Both the position numbers and the translations under genes were made by a program. Shown here in pieces: positions 15,839 to 22,948 of a DNA stretch of 64,000 nt. Below the pieces are notes generated by a model. It made no database searches. It was not told the DNA's origin and saw only the letters and a program-made list of their open reading frames with translations. Location of the stretch: NCBI RefSeq assembly GCF_008923185.1, contig NZ_WBMT01000019.1, positions 186,001 through 250,000 on the forward strand, written 5' to 3'. The DNA is from Actinomadura rudentiformis. Lineage in GTDB: Bacteria > Actinomycetota > Actinomycetes > Streptosporangiales > Streptosporangiaceae. Each line of letters starts with the position of its first letter. Within the stretch, counting starts at the first letter, position 1.

Positions 15839-17203
15839 ATGAATCCCGTGAGCGATCTCCCCCGCCGCGCGGTGACGCGGTCCGCAAAGCTGGCGTCCCT
15901 CCCGCTTGGTTTCGCCGGGCGCACCGCCCTCGGTGTCGGGAAGCGCACACTGGGCAAGCCCGCCGAGGCCGTCGCCATGGAGATCCAGCAGCGCACCGCG
16001 GAGCAGCTCTTCAAGGTGCTCGGCGAGCTCAAGGGCGGGGCGATGAAGCTCGGCCAGATGCTGTCGATCTTCGAGGCCGCGCTGCCGCCGGAGATCGCCG
16101 GGCCCTACCGGGCCACCCTGACCAAGCTGCAGGAGGCCGCGCCGCCGCTGCCTGCCGCCGCCGTGCACAAGGTGCTCGCCGAGGGGCTGGGCGAGGACTG
16201 GCGGGACGAGTTCGAGTCGTTCGACGACAAGCCGGCCGCCGCCGCCTCGATCGGCCAGGTCCACAGGGCCGTCTGGAAGGACGGCCGCGCGGTCGCGGTC
16301 AAGGTCCAGTACCCGGGCGCCGGCAAGGCGCTCATCAGCGACTTCAACCAGCTGGCACGGCTCGGCAAGCTCTTCGGGGTCCTGATGCCGGGGCTCGACG
16401 TCAAGTCGATGCTCGCCGAGCTCAAGGAACGGGTCATCGAGGAGCTCGACTACACGATCGAGGCCGACTCGCAGAGCCGGATGCGCGCGGGCTTCCCGGC
16501 GGACGACCCGGACTTCTACATCCCCGAGGTCGTCGCCCAGGCGGGGAACGTCCTGGTCACGGAGTGGATCGACGGCACCCCGCTCTCGAAGATCATCTCG
16601 ACCGGCTCGGCGGAGGAGCGCGATCACGCCGCGCTGCTCTACTGCCGGTTCCTGCTGTCGGGGCCCAAGCGTGCAGGGATGCTGCACGGCGACCCGCACC
16701 CGGGCAACTTCCGGATCCTGGCCGACGGGCGCCTGGGAGTGCTCGACTTCGGCGCCGTCGACCGGATCCCCGAGGACTTCCAGCACCGGATGGGCCGCCT
16801 GCTGCGCATCGGCACGCTGGATGACATCGACCAGATCGAGGCAGCCCTGCGCGACGAGGAGTTCATCCGCGAGGGCGTCGACATCGACACCGAGTCCCTC
16901 CAGATGTTCCTGGCTCCGATCACCGAGCCGTTCATCAACGAGACGTTCAAGTTCAACCGCGAGTGGCTGCGCGACATGGCCGCCAAGGTCACCGACCTGC
17001 GTCCCACGAACGTCGTCCGGCAGCTCAACCTCCCGCCGCAGTACGTGATCGTCCACCGGGTCCTCTCCGCCGGCACCGGCGTCCTGTGCCAGCTCGAATG
17101 CGAGATCCCCGCCCGCGCCGAATCCCTCAAGTGGGTCCCCGGCTTCGCCGAAGACGGCGACGACTCCCCCATCGACGCCGCCGACACCGAACTCGCAGGC
17201 TGA
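15839..17203 (+). CDS. ABC1/ADCK (UbiB-like) atypical kinase
   Basis: This 454-residue protein starts at ATG 15839 (GTG 15848 is possible). It has the UbiB/ADCK hallmarks: the KxGQ motif in GGAMKLGQMLS (residues about 62-72), the Ala-rich nucleotide loop AAAASIGQVHRA, the VAVKVQYPG lysine, the ELDYTIEA stretch, HGDPHPGNFRI with catalytic Asp/Asn, and LDFGAVDR as metal-binding DFG. In other organisms these ATPases support quinone lipid biosynthesis; in menaquinone-using actinobacteria the role is unknown. The stop codon lies in the first unit of an 18-bp tandem repeat and a strong terminator follows. Confidence 0.9.
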   Translation: MNPVSDLPRRAVTRSAKLASLPLGFAGRTALGVGKRTLGKPAEAVAMEIQQRTAEQLFKVLGELKGGAMKLGQMLSIFEAALPPEIAGPYRATLTKLQEAAPPLPAAAVHKVLAEGLGEDWRDEFESFDDKPAAAASIGQVHRAVWKDGRAVAVKVQYPGAGKALISDFNQLARLGKLFGVLMPGLDVKSMLAELKERVIEELDYTIEADSQSRMRAGFPADDPDFYIPEVVAQAGNVLVTEWIDGTPLSKIISTGSAEERDHAALLYCRFLLSGPKRAGMLHGDPHPGNFRILADGRLGVLDFGAVDRIPEDFQHRMGRLLRIGTLDDIDQIEAALRDEEFIREGVDIDTESLQMFLAPITEPFINETFKFNREWLRDMAAKVTDLRPTNVVRQLNLPPQYVIVHRVLSAGTGVLCQLECEIPARAESLKWVPGFAEDGDDSPIDAADTELAG

Positions 17204-17244
17204 GCCGCACTCGCAGACTGAGCCGCACTCGCAGGCTGAACCGC
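17191..17244. repeat. 18-bp tandem repeat at the ABC1 stop codon
   Basis: Three units of ACTCGCAGGCTGAGCCGC occupy 17191-17208, 17209-17226 and 17227-17244 with one or two changes each. The first includes the TGA stop of the ABC1 gene. The other units repeat the stop codon. Confidence 0.8.
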
Positions 17245-17285
17245 CCGAGCACCAGCTCACAGCCAAGGCAGAGCTCGCAAGCTGA

Positions 17286-17327
17286 AGCGGGCCCGCCGCA
17301 CTGATGAGGTGCGACGGGCCCGCTTTT
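17286..17327 (+). terminator. Rho-independent terminator after ABC1 kinase
   Basis: AGCGGGCCCG and CGGGCCCGCT flank a second stem CGCAC/GTGCG with a TGATGAG loop, followed by TTTT. One of the strongest terminators in the window. Confidence 0.85.
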
Positions 17328-17685
17328 GTGCGCGCCGAGGAGAGGTGGCGTAGAACCTCAGGCGCGCCGGCGCCGGCCGGGAGGCCCACTGCTCGCCAAA
17401 CCATCCAAGAAGGGCGGGCGGTGGCCTGCCACCGGTCGGCCAGGATCTCTGCCAGTGGGGCGGCAGGATCCCTCCAACGAGGTCTATAGGGATCCCGCCC
17501 ATGCGCACGGCATGTGCGGGATCCGATCCGGAACGGCTTATCGGGCGGGCCGGCCGACTGGGTCAGGCCGGGCGACCGGGCGTTCCGGCGCCCTGCCGTC
17601 GGTCAGGCCGGGCGACCGGGCGTTCCGGCGCCCTGCCGTTGGTCCGGCCGGGTCCCCGCGTCCGGCCGGGCCAACGATCAGGTGG
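17328..17685. other. Gene-free region with hairpin and tandem repeat
   Basis: I see no gene. It contains a hairpin at 17457-17500 (GGGCGG.AGGATCCCT against AGGGATCC.GCCC) that would terminate minus-strand transcription from the whiB7 and small-protein genes, and a perfect 40-bp period tandem duplication (17561-17599 and 17601-17639), with the start of a third unit at 17641. Confidence 0.6.
17561..17640. repeat. Exact 40-bp tandem duplication
   Basis: Two copies of a 40-bp unit beginning GGTCAGGCCGGGCGACCG and ending CCCTGCCG lie at 17561-17600 and 17601-17640, differing only in the last base. A partial third starts at 17641. The exact match suggests recent slippage. Confidence 0.85.
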
Positions 17686-17847
17686 TCAGCGGACCAGGAG
17701 GATGCGGCGTACCCGGGCCGCACGGGCCTGGGCGTCCCGGCGCGCGCGCCGGCGTGCCCGTACTCGCGCGGCCAGCTGGAGCTGCGCGACCTCCTGGTCC
17801 ACGTCCCGTATTCGTTCACGGGACAGGTCCTGGCTGAGCAAGATCAT
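17686..17847 (-). CDS. Small basic coiled-coil-like protein, unknown function
   Basis: This 53-residue protein starts at ATG 17847 with a good GGGAGAAGG ribosome binding site. It begins MILLSQDLSRERIRDVDQEV and continues as one Arg/Ala-rich helix (RVRARRRARRDAQARAARVRR), so it is strongly basic and probably helical throughout. Similar tiny Arg-rich proteins are common and unexplained in actinomycetes. It lies about 100 bp downstream of whiB7 on the same strand and may share its transcript; nucleic-acid or ribosome binding would suit the charge but is conjecture. Confidence 0.55.
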   Translation of the reverse strand: MILLSQDLSRERIRDVDQEVAQLQLAARVRARRRARRDAQARAARVRRILLVR

Positions 17848-17944
17848 TTCCTTCTCCCTGGTGACCCGGGGGCGTGGTCCTTGTACGGGAACCGCGCTCC
17901 CCGGGTTCATACGGTGGAGTATCGGCGTGGTGGGCATGAGTTCC

Positions 17945-18232
17945 TCACACAGCCACTTCGTCCGGGCGCGGGTGCTTGCGCGGACGGCCACGGGGCCGCT
18001 TGCGTGCGACGATCACACCGCGGACGAACAGCTCGCCACCCCAGACGCCCCAGGGCTCGGCGCGCTCGAGAGCGCCGGCGAGGCAGGCCTTGCGGAGCGG
18101 GCACTCGAGGCACATGGCCTTGGCCAGCTCAACGTCGGCGGGAGCCTCGGCGAAGAAGAGCTCAGGGTCGGTCCGGCACGGAAGGGTGAGGTCCTCCTCG
18201 CTCACGGCGAGAACCCCCTGCATCTCAGTCAC
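17945..18232 (-). CDS. whiB7: WhiB7/WblC antibiotic-response transcriptional regulator
   Basis: This 95-residue WhiB protein carries the four iron-sulfur-cluster cysteines (LPC, then MCLEC and KACL), the GVWGGE turn, and a C-terminal AT-hook RPRGRPRK that distinguishes WhiB7. WhiB7 binds the housekeeping sigma factor and AT-rich sequence just upstream of -35 elements to induce ribosome-protective and efflux genes after translation stress. Start GTG 18232 (ATG 18223 possible) follows GAGAGGAACAAGG. Upstream on the same strand are an attenuator hairpin, a leader ORF and a promoter with the features of WhiB7 autoregulation, all described separately. The next gene downstream is a 53-residue basic protein. 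Confidence 0.93.
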   Translation of the reverse strand: MTEMQGVLAVSEEDLTLPCRTDPELFFAEAPADVELAKAMCLECPLRKACLAGALERAEPWGVWGGELFVRGVIVARKRPRGRPRKHPRPDEVAV

Positions 18233-18280
18233 CCTTGTTCCTCTCGTTGGATCTCAACGGGTCTGTCGTGGGTTGTCTGG

Positions 18281-18325
18281 GCAAAGAAGAAGGGCCGCGG
18301 ATCCGGTATCTGGATCCGCGGCCCT
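18281..18325 (-). terminator. Attenuator hairpin in whiB7 leader
   Basis: A perfect 14-bp stem (18312-18325 pairs with 18291-18304) with a 7-nt loop is followed on the minus strand by TTCTTCTTT. It sits between the leader ORF stop (18345) and the whiB7 start (18232). In mycobacteria and Streptomyces whiB7 is controlled by ribosome-dependent attenuation through such a structure; ribosome stalling in the leader would prevent its formation. Confidence 0.8.
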
Positions 18326-18344
18326 GGGGGCTTGCCGTGTCTTG

Positions 18345-18719
18345 TTAGACCGGTCGCCTCCAGGGGAACGGACCCAGTTCGCCACCCTTGGCGGTGGCGC
18401 CCACGTGGGCCGTGGCCGGAGCGTTGGGGATGGTGTCTTCACTGAAGACAGTCGTCCCCTGCTCGTCCTGGACTCGCTGCTTGCACACGTCTCCCGTGCC
18501 AATGACGGAGTCATTGCCGGAGATCCGCTGCGCCTGCATTAGTTGCGCTTCGCGCCTCTGCGGGAGCTCCACGCCGCCGCCGGGTCGCGCCGCCGCGCCA
18601 CGGAGCTTGGCGCTCAGTGGCGAGAGGCCGGACACAGCGGCATACGTCGACCAGGGGGTCGAGGAGTCCAGGCAGGCGTCAGCCCAGGACAGCTGGGATT
18701 TGATCAACGTGTTGCTCAC
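18345..18719 (-). CDS. Leader ORF upstream of whiB7
   Basis: An open frame of 124 codons from GTG 18719 (VSNTLIKSQLSWADACLD) to TAA 18345, lying wholly within the predicted whiB7 transcript leader. Third positions are about 80% G/C, as in real genes here. An internal ATG at 18539 would give a 64-residue version (MQAQRISGNDSV). No family is recognised. The stop is 19 nt before the attenuator stem, the geometry expected if the ribosome position controls hairpin formation. Known whiB7 uORFs are usually shorter, so either a short internal version is used or this lineage has a longer leader peptide. Ends GPFPWRRPV. Confidence 0.45.
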   Translation of the reverse strand: MSNTLIKSQLSWADACLDSSTPWSTYAAVSGLSPLSAKLRGAAARPGGGVELPQRREAQLMQAQRISGNDSVIGTGDVCKQRVQDEQGTTVFSEDTIPNAPATAHVGATAKGGELGPFPWRRPV

Positions 18720-18806
18720 CGGGCCACACACCACCTCTCTGGCTCCTCGGGGCCGGACGTCCGGATTCAAGATCCACCGGCGTCGGCCGTTTGATTGCTC
18801 GCGTTG

Positions 18807-18847
18807 AGCGTACGGGGACTGGCGCAAATCAATCAAGGTATTTTTGA
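18807..18847 (-). promoter_or_regulatory. Predicted autoregulated whiB7 promoter
   Basis: On the minus strand TTGATT (18836-18831), an 18-bp spacer and TACGCT (18812-18807) form the promoter. Immediately upstream of the -35 is the AT-rich TCAAAAATA (18847-18839), the feature recognised by the WhiB7 AT-hook at its target promoters. This gives a leader of about 560 nt. Confidence 0.6.
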
Positions 18848-19110
18848 CCTGCGGTTTTGTGGGTGAGTTCACCCCGTTCAGAGGCAACCGATCTTGCTCC
18901 GCCGGCGTCGAAATCTCCGATGGATCTCTGCCGGCAGGACCCGACCGGACCACCCGGAACGCCCTGCACCCCCCATACTCCCTCATAAGGCCCTGTTGAT
19001 CAAAGGGCGCGCAAGGGCGCTCCGGGGCCACTCCCGGCCAGAGCCCCCCGACGTCGCACGCGAACGCGCCACGGTCGCCGTGGACTCACGGTCGGCGAGT
19101 TCTCGACCGG
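18848..19110. other. Intergenic region between whiB7 promoter and FMN reductase
   Basis: No gene or clear signal is seen in this 260-bp stretch. It separates the end of the minus-strand FMN reductase gene from the whiB7 promoter. Only the hairpin GGGTGAGTTCACCC (18867-18880) stands out, which could terminate transcription from the right. Confidence 0.45.
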
Positions 19111-19731
19111 TCAGTTACCAGCCAGCAGCTGTTCGAACGGGATCACGTTGTCGTACCGGTCGGCCCCGGCATCGGACACCGCATCGGACGCCCCGCCGCG
19201 TCCGTCGATCAGTCCGGCGAGTTCGGCGCCGGCGCGTTCCACGCGTTCGACCAGGCCCCCGGCGGCCTCACCGGCCGCGCCCCAGTCCTCGGTGGCCGCG
19301 AAGACCGCGGTGGGCGCCATGAGCGAGCGCAGGTAGGCGAACATCGGACGCACGGCGAACTCCAGCGCGAGCGAGTGCCGCGCCGTTCCGCCCGTCGCGC
19401 CGATCAGCACCGGCTTGCCTTCCAGCGAACCGGGCTCCAGAACGTCGAAGAACGTCTTGAAGAGCCCGCTGTACGAGGCGTTGAACACCGGCGTCACCGC
19501 GATCAGCCCGTCGGCGCCCACGACGCGCTCGACCGCGCCGCGCAGCTCACCCGCCGGGAATCCGGTGAGCAGGTTGTTGGTGAGGTCGTGCGCGTGATCG
19601 CGCAGCGCCACGTGCACGACCTCGGTCTCCTCGCCCAGGGACCGTACGGTCGCCGCCGCCAGCCGGTCGGCGAGCAGGCGCGTGGACGACGGTTCCCGCA
19701 GGCCCGCGGAGACGACGGCCAGCGTGCTCAT
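19111..19731 (-). CDS. NAD(P)H-dependent FMN reductase, CE1759 type
   Basis: This 206-residue flavodoxin-like reductase starts at ATG 19731, overlapping the LLM gene stop by 4 bp (ATGA). Features are VVSAGLREPSSTRLLADRL at residues 7-25 (phosphate loop for FMN), the TPVFNASYSGLFKTFFDVLE segment typical of SsuE/MsuE reductases, and GATGGTARHSLALE. It should supply reduced FMN to the adjacent luciferase-like monooxygenase. The pair matches the CE1758/CE1759 two-component flavin system of corynebacteria, whose substrate is not known. Confidence 0.88.
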   Translation of the reverse strand: MSTLAVVSAGLREPSSTRLLADRLAAATVRSLGEETEVVHVALRDHAHDLTNNLLTGFPAGELRGAVERVVGADGLIAVTPVFNASYSGLFKTFFDVLEPGSLEGKPVLIGATGGTARHSLALEFAVRPMFAYLRSLMAPTAVFAATEDWGAAGEAAGGLVERVERAGAELAGLIDGRGGASDAVSDAGADRYDNVIPFEQLLAGN

Positions 19732-20828
19732 CGGTTCGCCTCCGTCTTCTTCGCGTCGTTCGCCGCCACCAGCTCCAGATGGCTGGGGGCGCTGGCCGGT
19801 ACGTGGCTGGGCCGCAGGGCCTCGAACTCCTTGCGCAGCACCGGCACGACCTCCTCGCCGAGCAGGTCGAGCTGCTCCAGCACGGTCTTGAGCGGCAGCC
19901 CGGCGTGGTCGACAAGGAACAGCTGCCGCTGGTAGTCGCCGAAGTAGTCCCGGAACTGCAGGGTCCGCTCGATGACCTCCTGGGGGCTCCCCACGGTCAG
20001 CGGCGTCTCCCGCGTGAACTCCTCCAGCGACGGCCCCTGCCCGTACACCGGGGCGTTGTCGAAGTACGGACGGAACTCCTTGACCGCGTCCTGGGAGTTC
20101 TTGCGCATGAAGACCTGGCCGCCGAGCCCGACGATCGCCTGGTCGGCCGAGCCGTGCCCGTAGTGCTCGTACCGCCGCCGGTAGAGCTGGATCAGCCGCT
20201 GGAAGTGCTCCTTCGGCCAGAAGATGTTGTTGGCGAAGAACCCGTCGCCGTAGTAGGCGGCCTGCTCGGCGATCTCCGGGCTCCGGATCGAGCCGTGCCA
20301 GACGAACGGCGGCGCGCCGTCCAGCGGCCGCGGCGTGGAGGTGAAGCCCTGCAGCGGCGTGCGGAACTTGCCCTCCCAGTCGACGACGTCCTCACGCCAC
20401 AGCCGGTGCAGAAGGTGGTAGTTCTCGATCGCCAGCGGAATGCCTTGCCGGATGTCCTGCCCGAACCACGGATAGACGGGGCCGGTGTTGCCACGGCCCA
20501 TCATCAGGTCCACGCGGCCGTCCGCGAGGTGCTGCAACATGGCGAAGTCCTCGGCGATCTTCACCGGGTCGTTCGTCGTGATCAGCGTGGTCGACGTCGA
20601 CAGGATCAGGCGTTCGGTCTGCGCCGCGATGTAGCCCAGCATCGTGGTCGGCGACGACGGCACGAACGGCGGATTGTGGTGCTCGCCGGTCGCGAACACG
20701 TCCAGGCCGACCTCCTCGGCCTTCGTGGCGATCGTCACCATCGCCTTGATCCGCTCGGCCTCCGTCGGCGTCCGCCCCGTCGTCGGGTCGGTCGTCACGT
20801 CCCCCACGGAGAAGATCCCGAACTGCAT
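19728..20828 (-). CDS. LLM-class flavin-dependent oxidoreductase, CE1758 type
   Basis: This 366-residue luciferase-like monooxygenase starts at ATG 20828 (MQFGIFSVGDVTTD); the frame continues upstream but through the operator. Conserved LLM features are GEHHNPPFVPSSPTTMLGYIA, STSTTLITTNDPVKIAEDFA, HLADGRVDLMMGRGNTG and FVWHGSIRSPEIAEQAAYYGDGFF. It uses reduced FMN and oxygen to oxidise an unknown substrate. The reductase gene is translationally coupled. An inverted repeat 13 bp upstream of the start suggests control by a repressor encoded elsewhere. Confidence 0.88.
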   Translation of the reverse strand: MQFGIFSVGDVTTDPTTGRTPTEAERIKAMVTIATKAEEVGLDVFATGEHHNPPFVPSSPTTMLGYIAAQTERLILSTSTTLITTNDPVKIAEDFAMLQHLADGRVDLMMGRGNTGPVYPWFGQDIRQGIPLAIENYHLLHRLWREDVVDWEGKFRTPLQGFTSTPRPLDGAPPFVWHGSIRSPEIAEQAAYYGDGFFANNIFWPKEHFQRLIQLYRRRYEHYGHGSADQAIVGLGGQVFMRKNSQDAVKEFRPYFDNAPVYGQGPSLEEFTRETPLTVGSPQEVIERTLQFRDYFGDYQRQLFLVDHAGLPLKTVLEQLDLLGEEVVPVLRKEFEALRPSHVPASAPSHLELVAANDAKKTEANR

Positions 20829-20840
20829 GGCGGCCCTCCA

Positions 20841-20862
20841 GTTAGTAGAACTTTCAACTAAC
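20841..20862. promoter_or_regulatory. Inverted repeat upstream of the flavin oxidoreductase pair
   Basis: GTTAGT.GAA and TTC.ACTAAC form a 22-bp palindrome with one mismatched pair. It lies 13-34 bp upstream of the LLM start codon, in ribosome-binding-site/promoter position, and resembles MarR- or TetR-type operators. No regulator gene is adjacent. Confidence 0.55.
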
Positions 20863-20982
20863 CCGTCGAACCCCAGCCTACACCGCCCTATTCCCCGGCA
20901 CTGCGTACGACCTGCCCCGTTCACTGCTCGATGACGCCCGTGCACCTTTTCAACGGCGACCCCGGCAAGCGATGATCACTTC

Positions 20983-21915
20983 ATGACCAAGGTGCTCGTC
21001 GTCGGTGCCGGAGTGATCGGGCTCAGCTGCGCCGTGCGGCTGGCGGAGGCCGGCCACGAGGTCCAGGTGGTGGCGCGCGACCTCCCCACCGAAACGACAT
21101 CCGCCGTGGCGGCCGCGCTCTGGTATCCCTACCTCGCCTACCCCAAGGAACGGGTCACGGCGTGGTCGGCCGCCTCGTACAAGGAGTTCCTCGAGCTCGC
21201 TGGGATCCCCGAGACCGGCATCCAGATCCGGCGAGGCAGCGAACTCCTCATGGAACCTCAGCCAGACCCATGGTGGAGCTCGGCCGTCCCGGGCTTCGAG
21301 CGCCTTCCGGCCCCTCCGCCTCCCTACGCCGACGGCTGGAGCTTCGAGTCACCGGCCATCGACATGTCCGTCTACCTGCCCTGGCTGCACGCGCGCCTGG
21401 AGTCGCTCGGCGGCGAGGTGACCCGCCGTTCCCTGACCACCCTCCCGCAGGACGCGCCGCTCGTCGTCAACTGCTCAGGCCTCGGCGCCCGCGACCTCGC
21501 CGCCGACCCCTCGCTCACGCCCGTACGCGGCCAGGTCGTCGTCCTGGAACAGCTCGGCCTGAACGAGTGGTGGATCGACGACAACGACACCGAACTCCCC
21601 TGCTACGTCATCCCCCGCATCCACGACATCGTCGTCGGCGGCACCGCCCACCGCGGCGACTGGAACCCCGACCCCCACGCCGAGACCGCCAAGACGATCT
21701 TGGCCCGGGCCGAACGCATGGTCCCCGCCCTGGCAGGCGCCCGCGTCCTCCGCCACAAGGTCGGCCTCCGTCCCGCCCGACCGACCGTCCGCCTGGACAT
21801 GGAACGATCCGAGGCAGGCCGCATCGTGCACTGCTATGGCCACGGCGGTGCCGGAGTGACCCTCTCCTGGGGCTGCGCCGCCGAAGTGGCCGACCTGATC
21901 GCCACCACGGAATGA
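20983..21915 (+). CDS. FAD-dependent oxidoreductase, D-amino-acid oxidase-like
   Basis: This 310-residue protein starts at ATG 20983. The N-terminal VLVVGAGVIGLSCAVRLAEAGHEV is the FAD dinucleotide-binding fold, ALWYPYL matches the DAAO family region after the FAD helix, and the C-terminal RPARPTVRL and IVHCYGHGGAGVTLSWGCA carry the conserved Arg and GHGG(A/S)G motif of D-amino-acid oxidase. Expected reaction: oxidative deamination of D-amino acids (or D-aspartate) with H2O2 production. Length is slightly short of eukaryotic DAAO, normal for actinobacterial members. A small gene starts 4 bp after its stop. Confidence 0.88.
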   Translation: MTKVLVVGAGVIGLSCAVRLAEAGHEVQVVARDLPTETTSAVAAALWYPYLAYPKERVTAWSAASYKEFLELAGIPETGIQIRRGSELLMEPQPDPWWSSAVPGFERLPAPPPPYADGWSFESPAIDMSVYLPWLHARLESLGGEVTRRSLTTLPQDAPLVVNCSGLGARDLAADPSLTPVRGQVVVLEQLGLNEWWIDDNDTELPCYVIPRIHDIVVGGTAHRGDWNPDPHAETAKTILARAERMVPALAGARVLRHKVGLRPARPTVRLDMERSEAGRIVHCYGHGGAGVTLSWGCAAEVADLIATTE

Positions 21916-21919
21916 CGCG

Positions 21920-22192
21920 ATGAACGCGCAGGACGACATCTCGCGACTCCTCTGCCCAGACCCCGACCACGCGCCCCCGTGCCCGATCCCGTGGTCCACC
22001 GCCCGCCTGTCCGAGAACGAGATCACCGTCGCCGTCTACACCACCGACGCGCAAGCCCAAGAGCGCCTCCAGCGCATCGAGCCCCTCCCGGACGTCCGAT
22101 CGACAACCCTCCTCCGCGACGTCGACCCCGCAGGCAACCCGCTGGACCACCCCGACCTCATCCAGCAATACACGACTGAGCACCGCACCTAG
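21920..22192 (+). CDS. Hypothetical 90-residue protein
   Basis: Starts at ATG 21920, four bases after the DAAO stop, so it is probably in the same operon. It begins MNAQDDISRLLCPDPDHAPPCPIPW, has two Cys in the first 22 residues and no membrane segment. No family recognised. The middle (ITVAVYTTDAQAQERLQRIEPL) looks like a beta-alpha unit. Confidence 0.5.
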   Translation: MNAQDDISRLLCPDPDHAPPCPIPWSTARLSENEITVAVYTTDAQAQERLQRIEPLPDVRSTTLLRDVDPAGNPLDHPDLIQQYTTEHRT

Positions 22193-22554
22193 CGGATCAC
22201 CAGGCAGCAGCGGTGACCCTTCCTCCGTTGCTCCGTAGCGCGTCAGCGTTGAGCTTCGTAGCGCTGCACGAGCGCCTCGACATTGCCCGCGTACAAGGGG
22301 AATGCCCGTCGCCGCTCCTCGATGTGAGGCAGGGCCAACCCGCCATCGAACTGATCGCGCTCACGGCGTCCCATGCGCTCATCGACCACTCCCCGGGGCT
22401 CGTACCGGTTAGAAGTGGGCGAGAGCGGCGAGGTTCCGTCGACTGGCCAAAGTCCGAACTGAAGATTCTTCGGGGAGGGTGTCGATCGGGGCATCCCTCG
22501 TTCGACGCAAGGATGAGAGGCGGGGACAGGCCCCGTCCGAACGAAGGAGTCAGC
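22193..22554. other. Intergenic region holding a small or broken ORF
   Basis: On the minus strand a frame from GTG 22389 to 22243 encodes 48 residues ending in HIEERRRAFPLYAGNVEAL..., which reads like the C-terminal end of a real protein, after GGGGA. I do not recognise the family; it may be a remnant of a deleted gene. The region to its right (22390-22554) holds the promoter and GAAGGAG ribosome binding site of the DGPF gene. Confidence 0.35.
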
Positions 22555-22908
22555 ATGCCGCGATTCATGACGCTGATCCGTCTCGACGAGAACGCCGAGT
22601 ACGAGGCGCCGGGACCGGAGTTCGACCAGCGCATGGCCGCGCTGTTCGAGGAGATCACGAAGGCCGGGGTCATGCTCGACACGGCGGGGCTCTCCAAGAC
22701 CGAGGAAGGGACTCGGGTCACCTGGAACGACGGCAAGGTGGGGTACACCGACGGGCCCTTCACCGAGAGCAAGGAGGTCATCGGCGGGTACTCGATCATC
22801 CAGGCCAAGGACAAGGCCGAGGCCCTGGAGTGGACCAAGCGGTTCCTGGAGATCCACCCGGCGCACTGGCGCGTCAGCGCCGAGGTGCGGGAGATCACCG
22901 AAGGCTGA
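22555..22908 (+). CDS. YCII-related DGPF-domain protein
   Basis: This 117-residue protein starts at ATG 22555, 5 bp after GAAGGAG. It is a YCII-fold (ferredoxin-like) protein with the motif YTDGPFTESKEVIGGYSII. Genes of this type pair with ECF42 sigma factors in many actinobacteria and proteobacteria, as here (40 bp upstream of the sigma gene). The DGPF protein is thought to be a target or accessory of the ECF42 system; its chemistry is not known. Confidence 0.88.
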   Translation: MPRFMTLIRLDENAEYEAPGPEFDQRMAALFEEITKAGVMLDTAGLSKTEEGTRVTWNDGKVGYTDGPFTESKEVIGGYSIIQAKDKAEALEWTKRFLEIHPAHWRVSAEVREITEG

Positions 22909-22948
22909 TCCTTGCCCGGCCTGCGCGTGGCTGCTCTGATGGGTGGTC

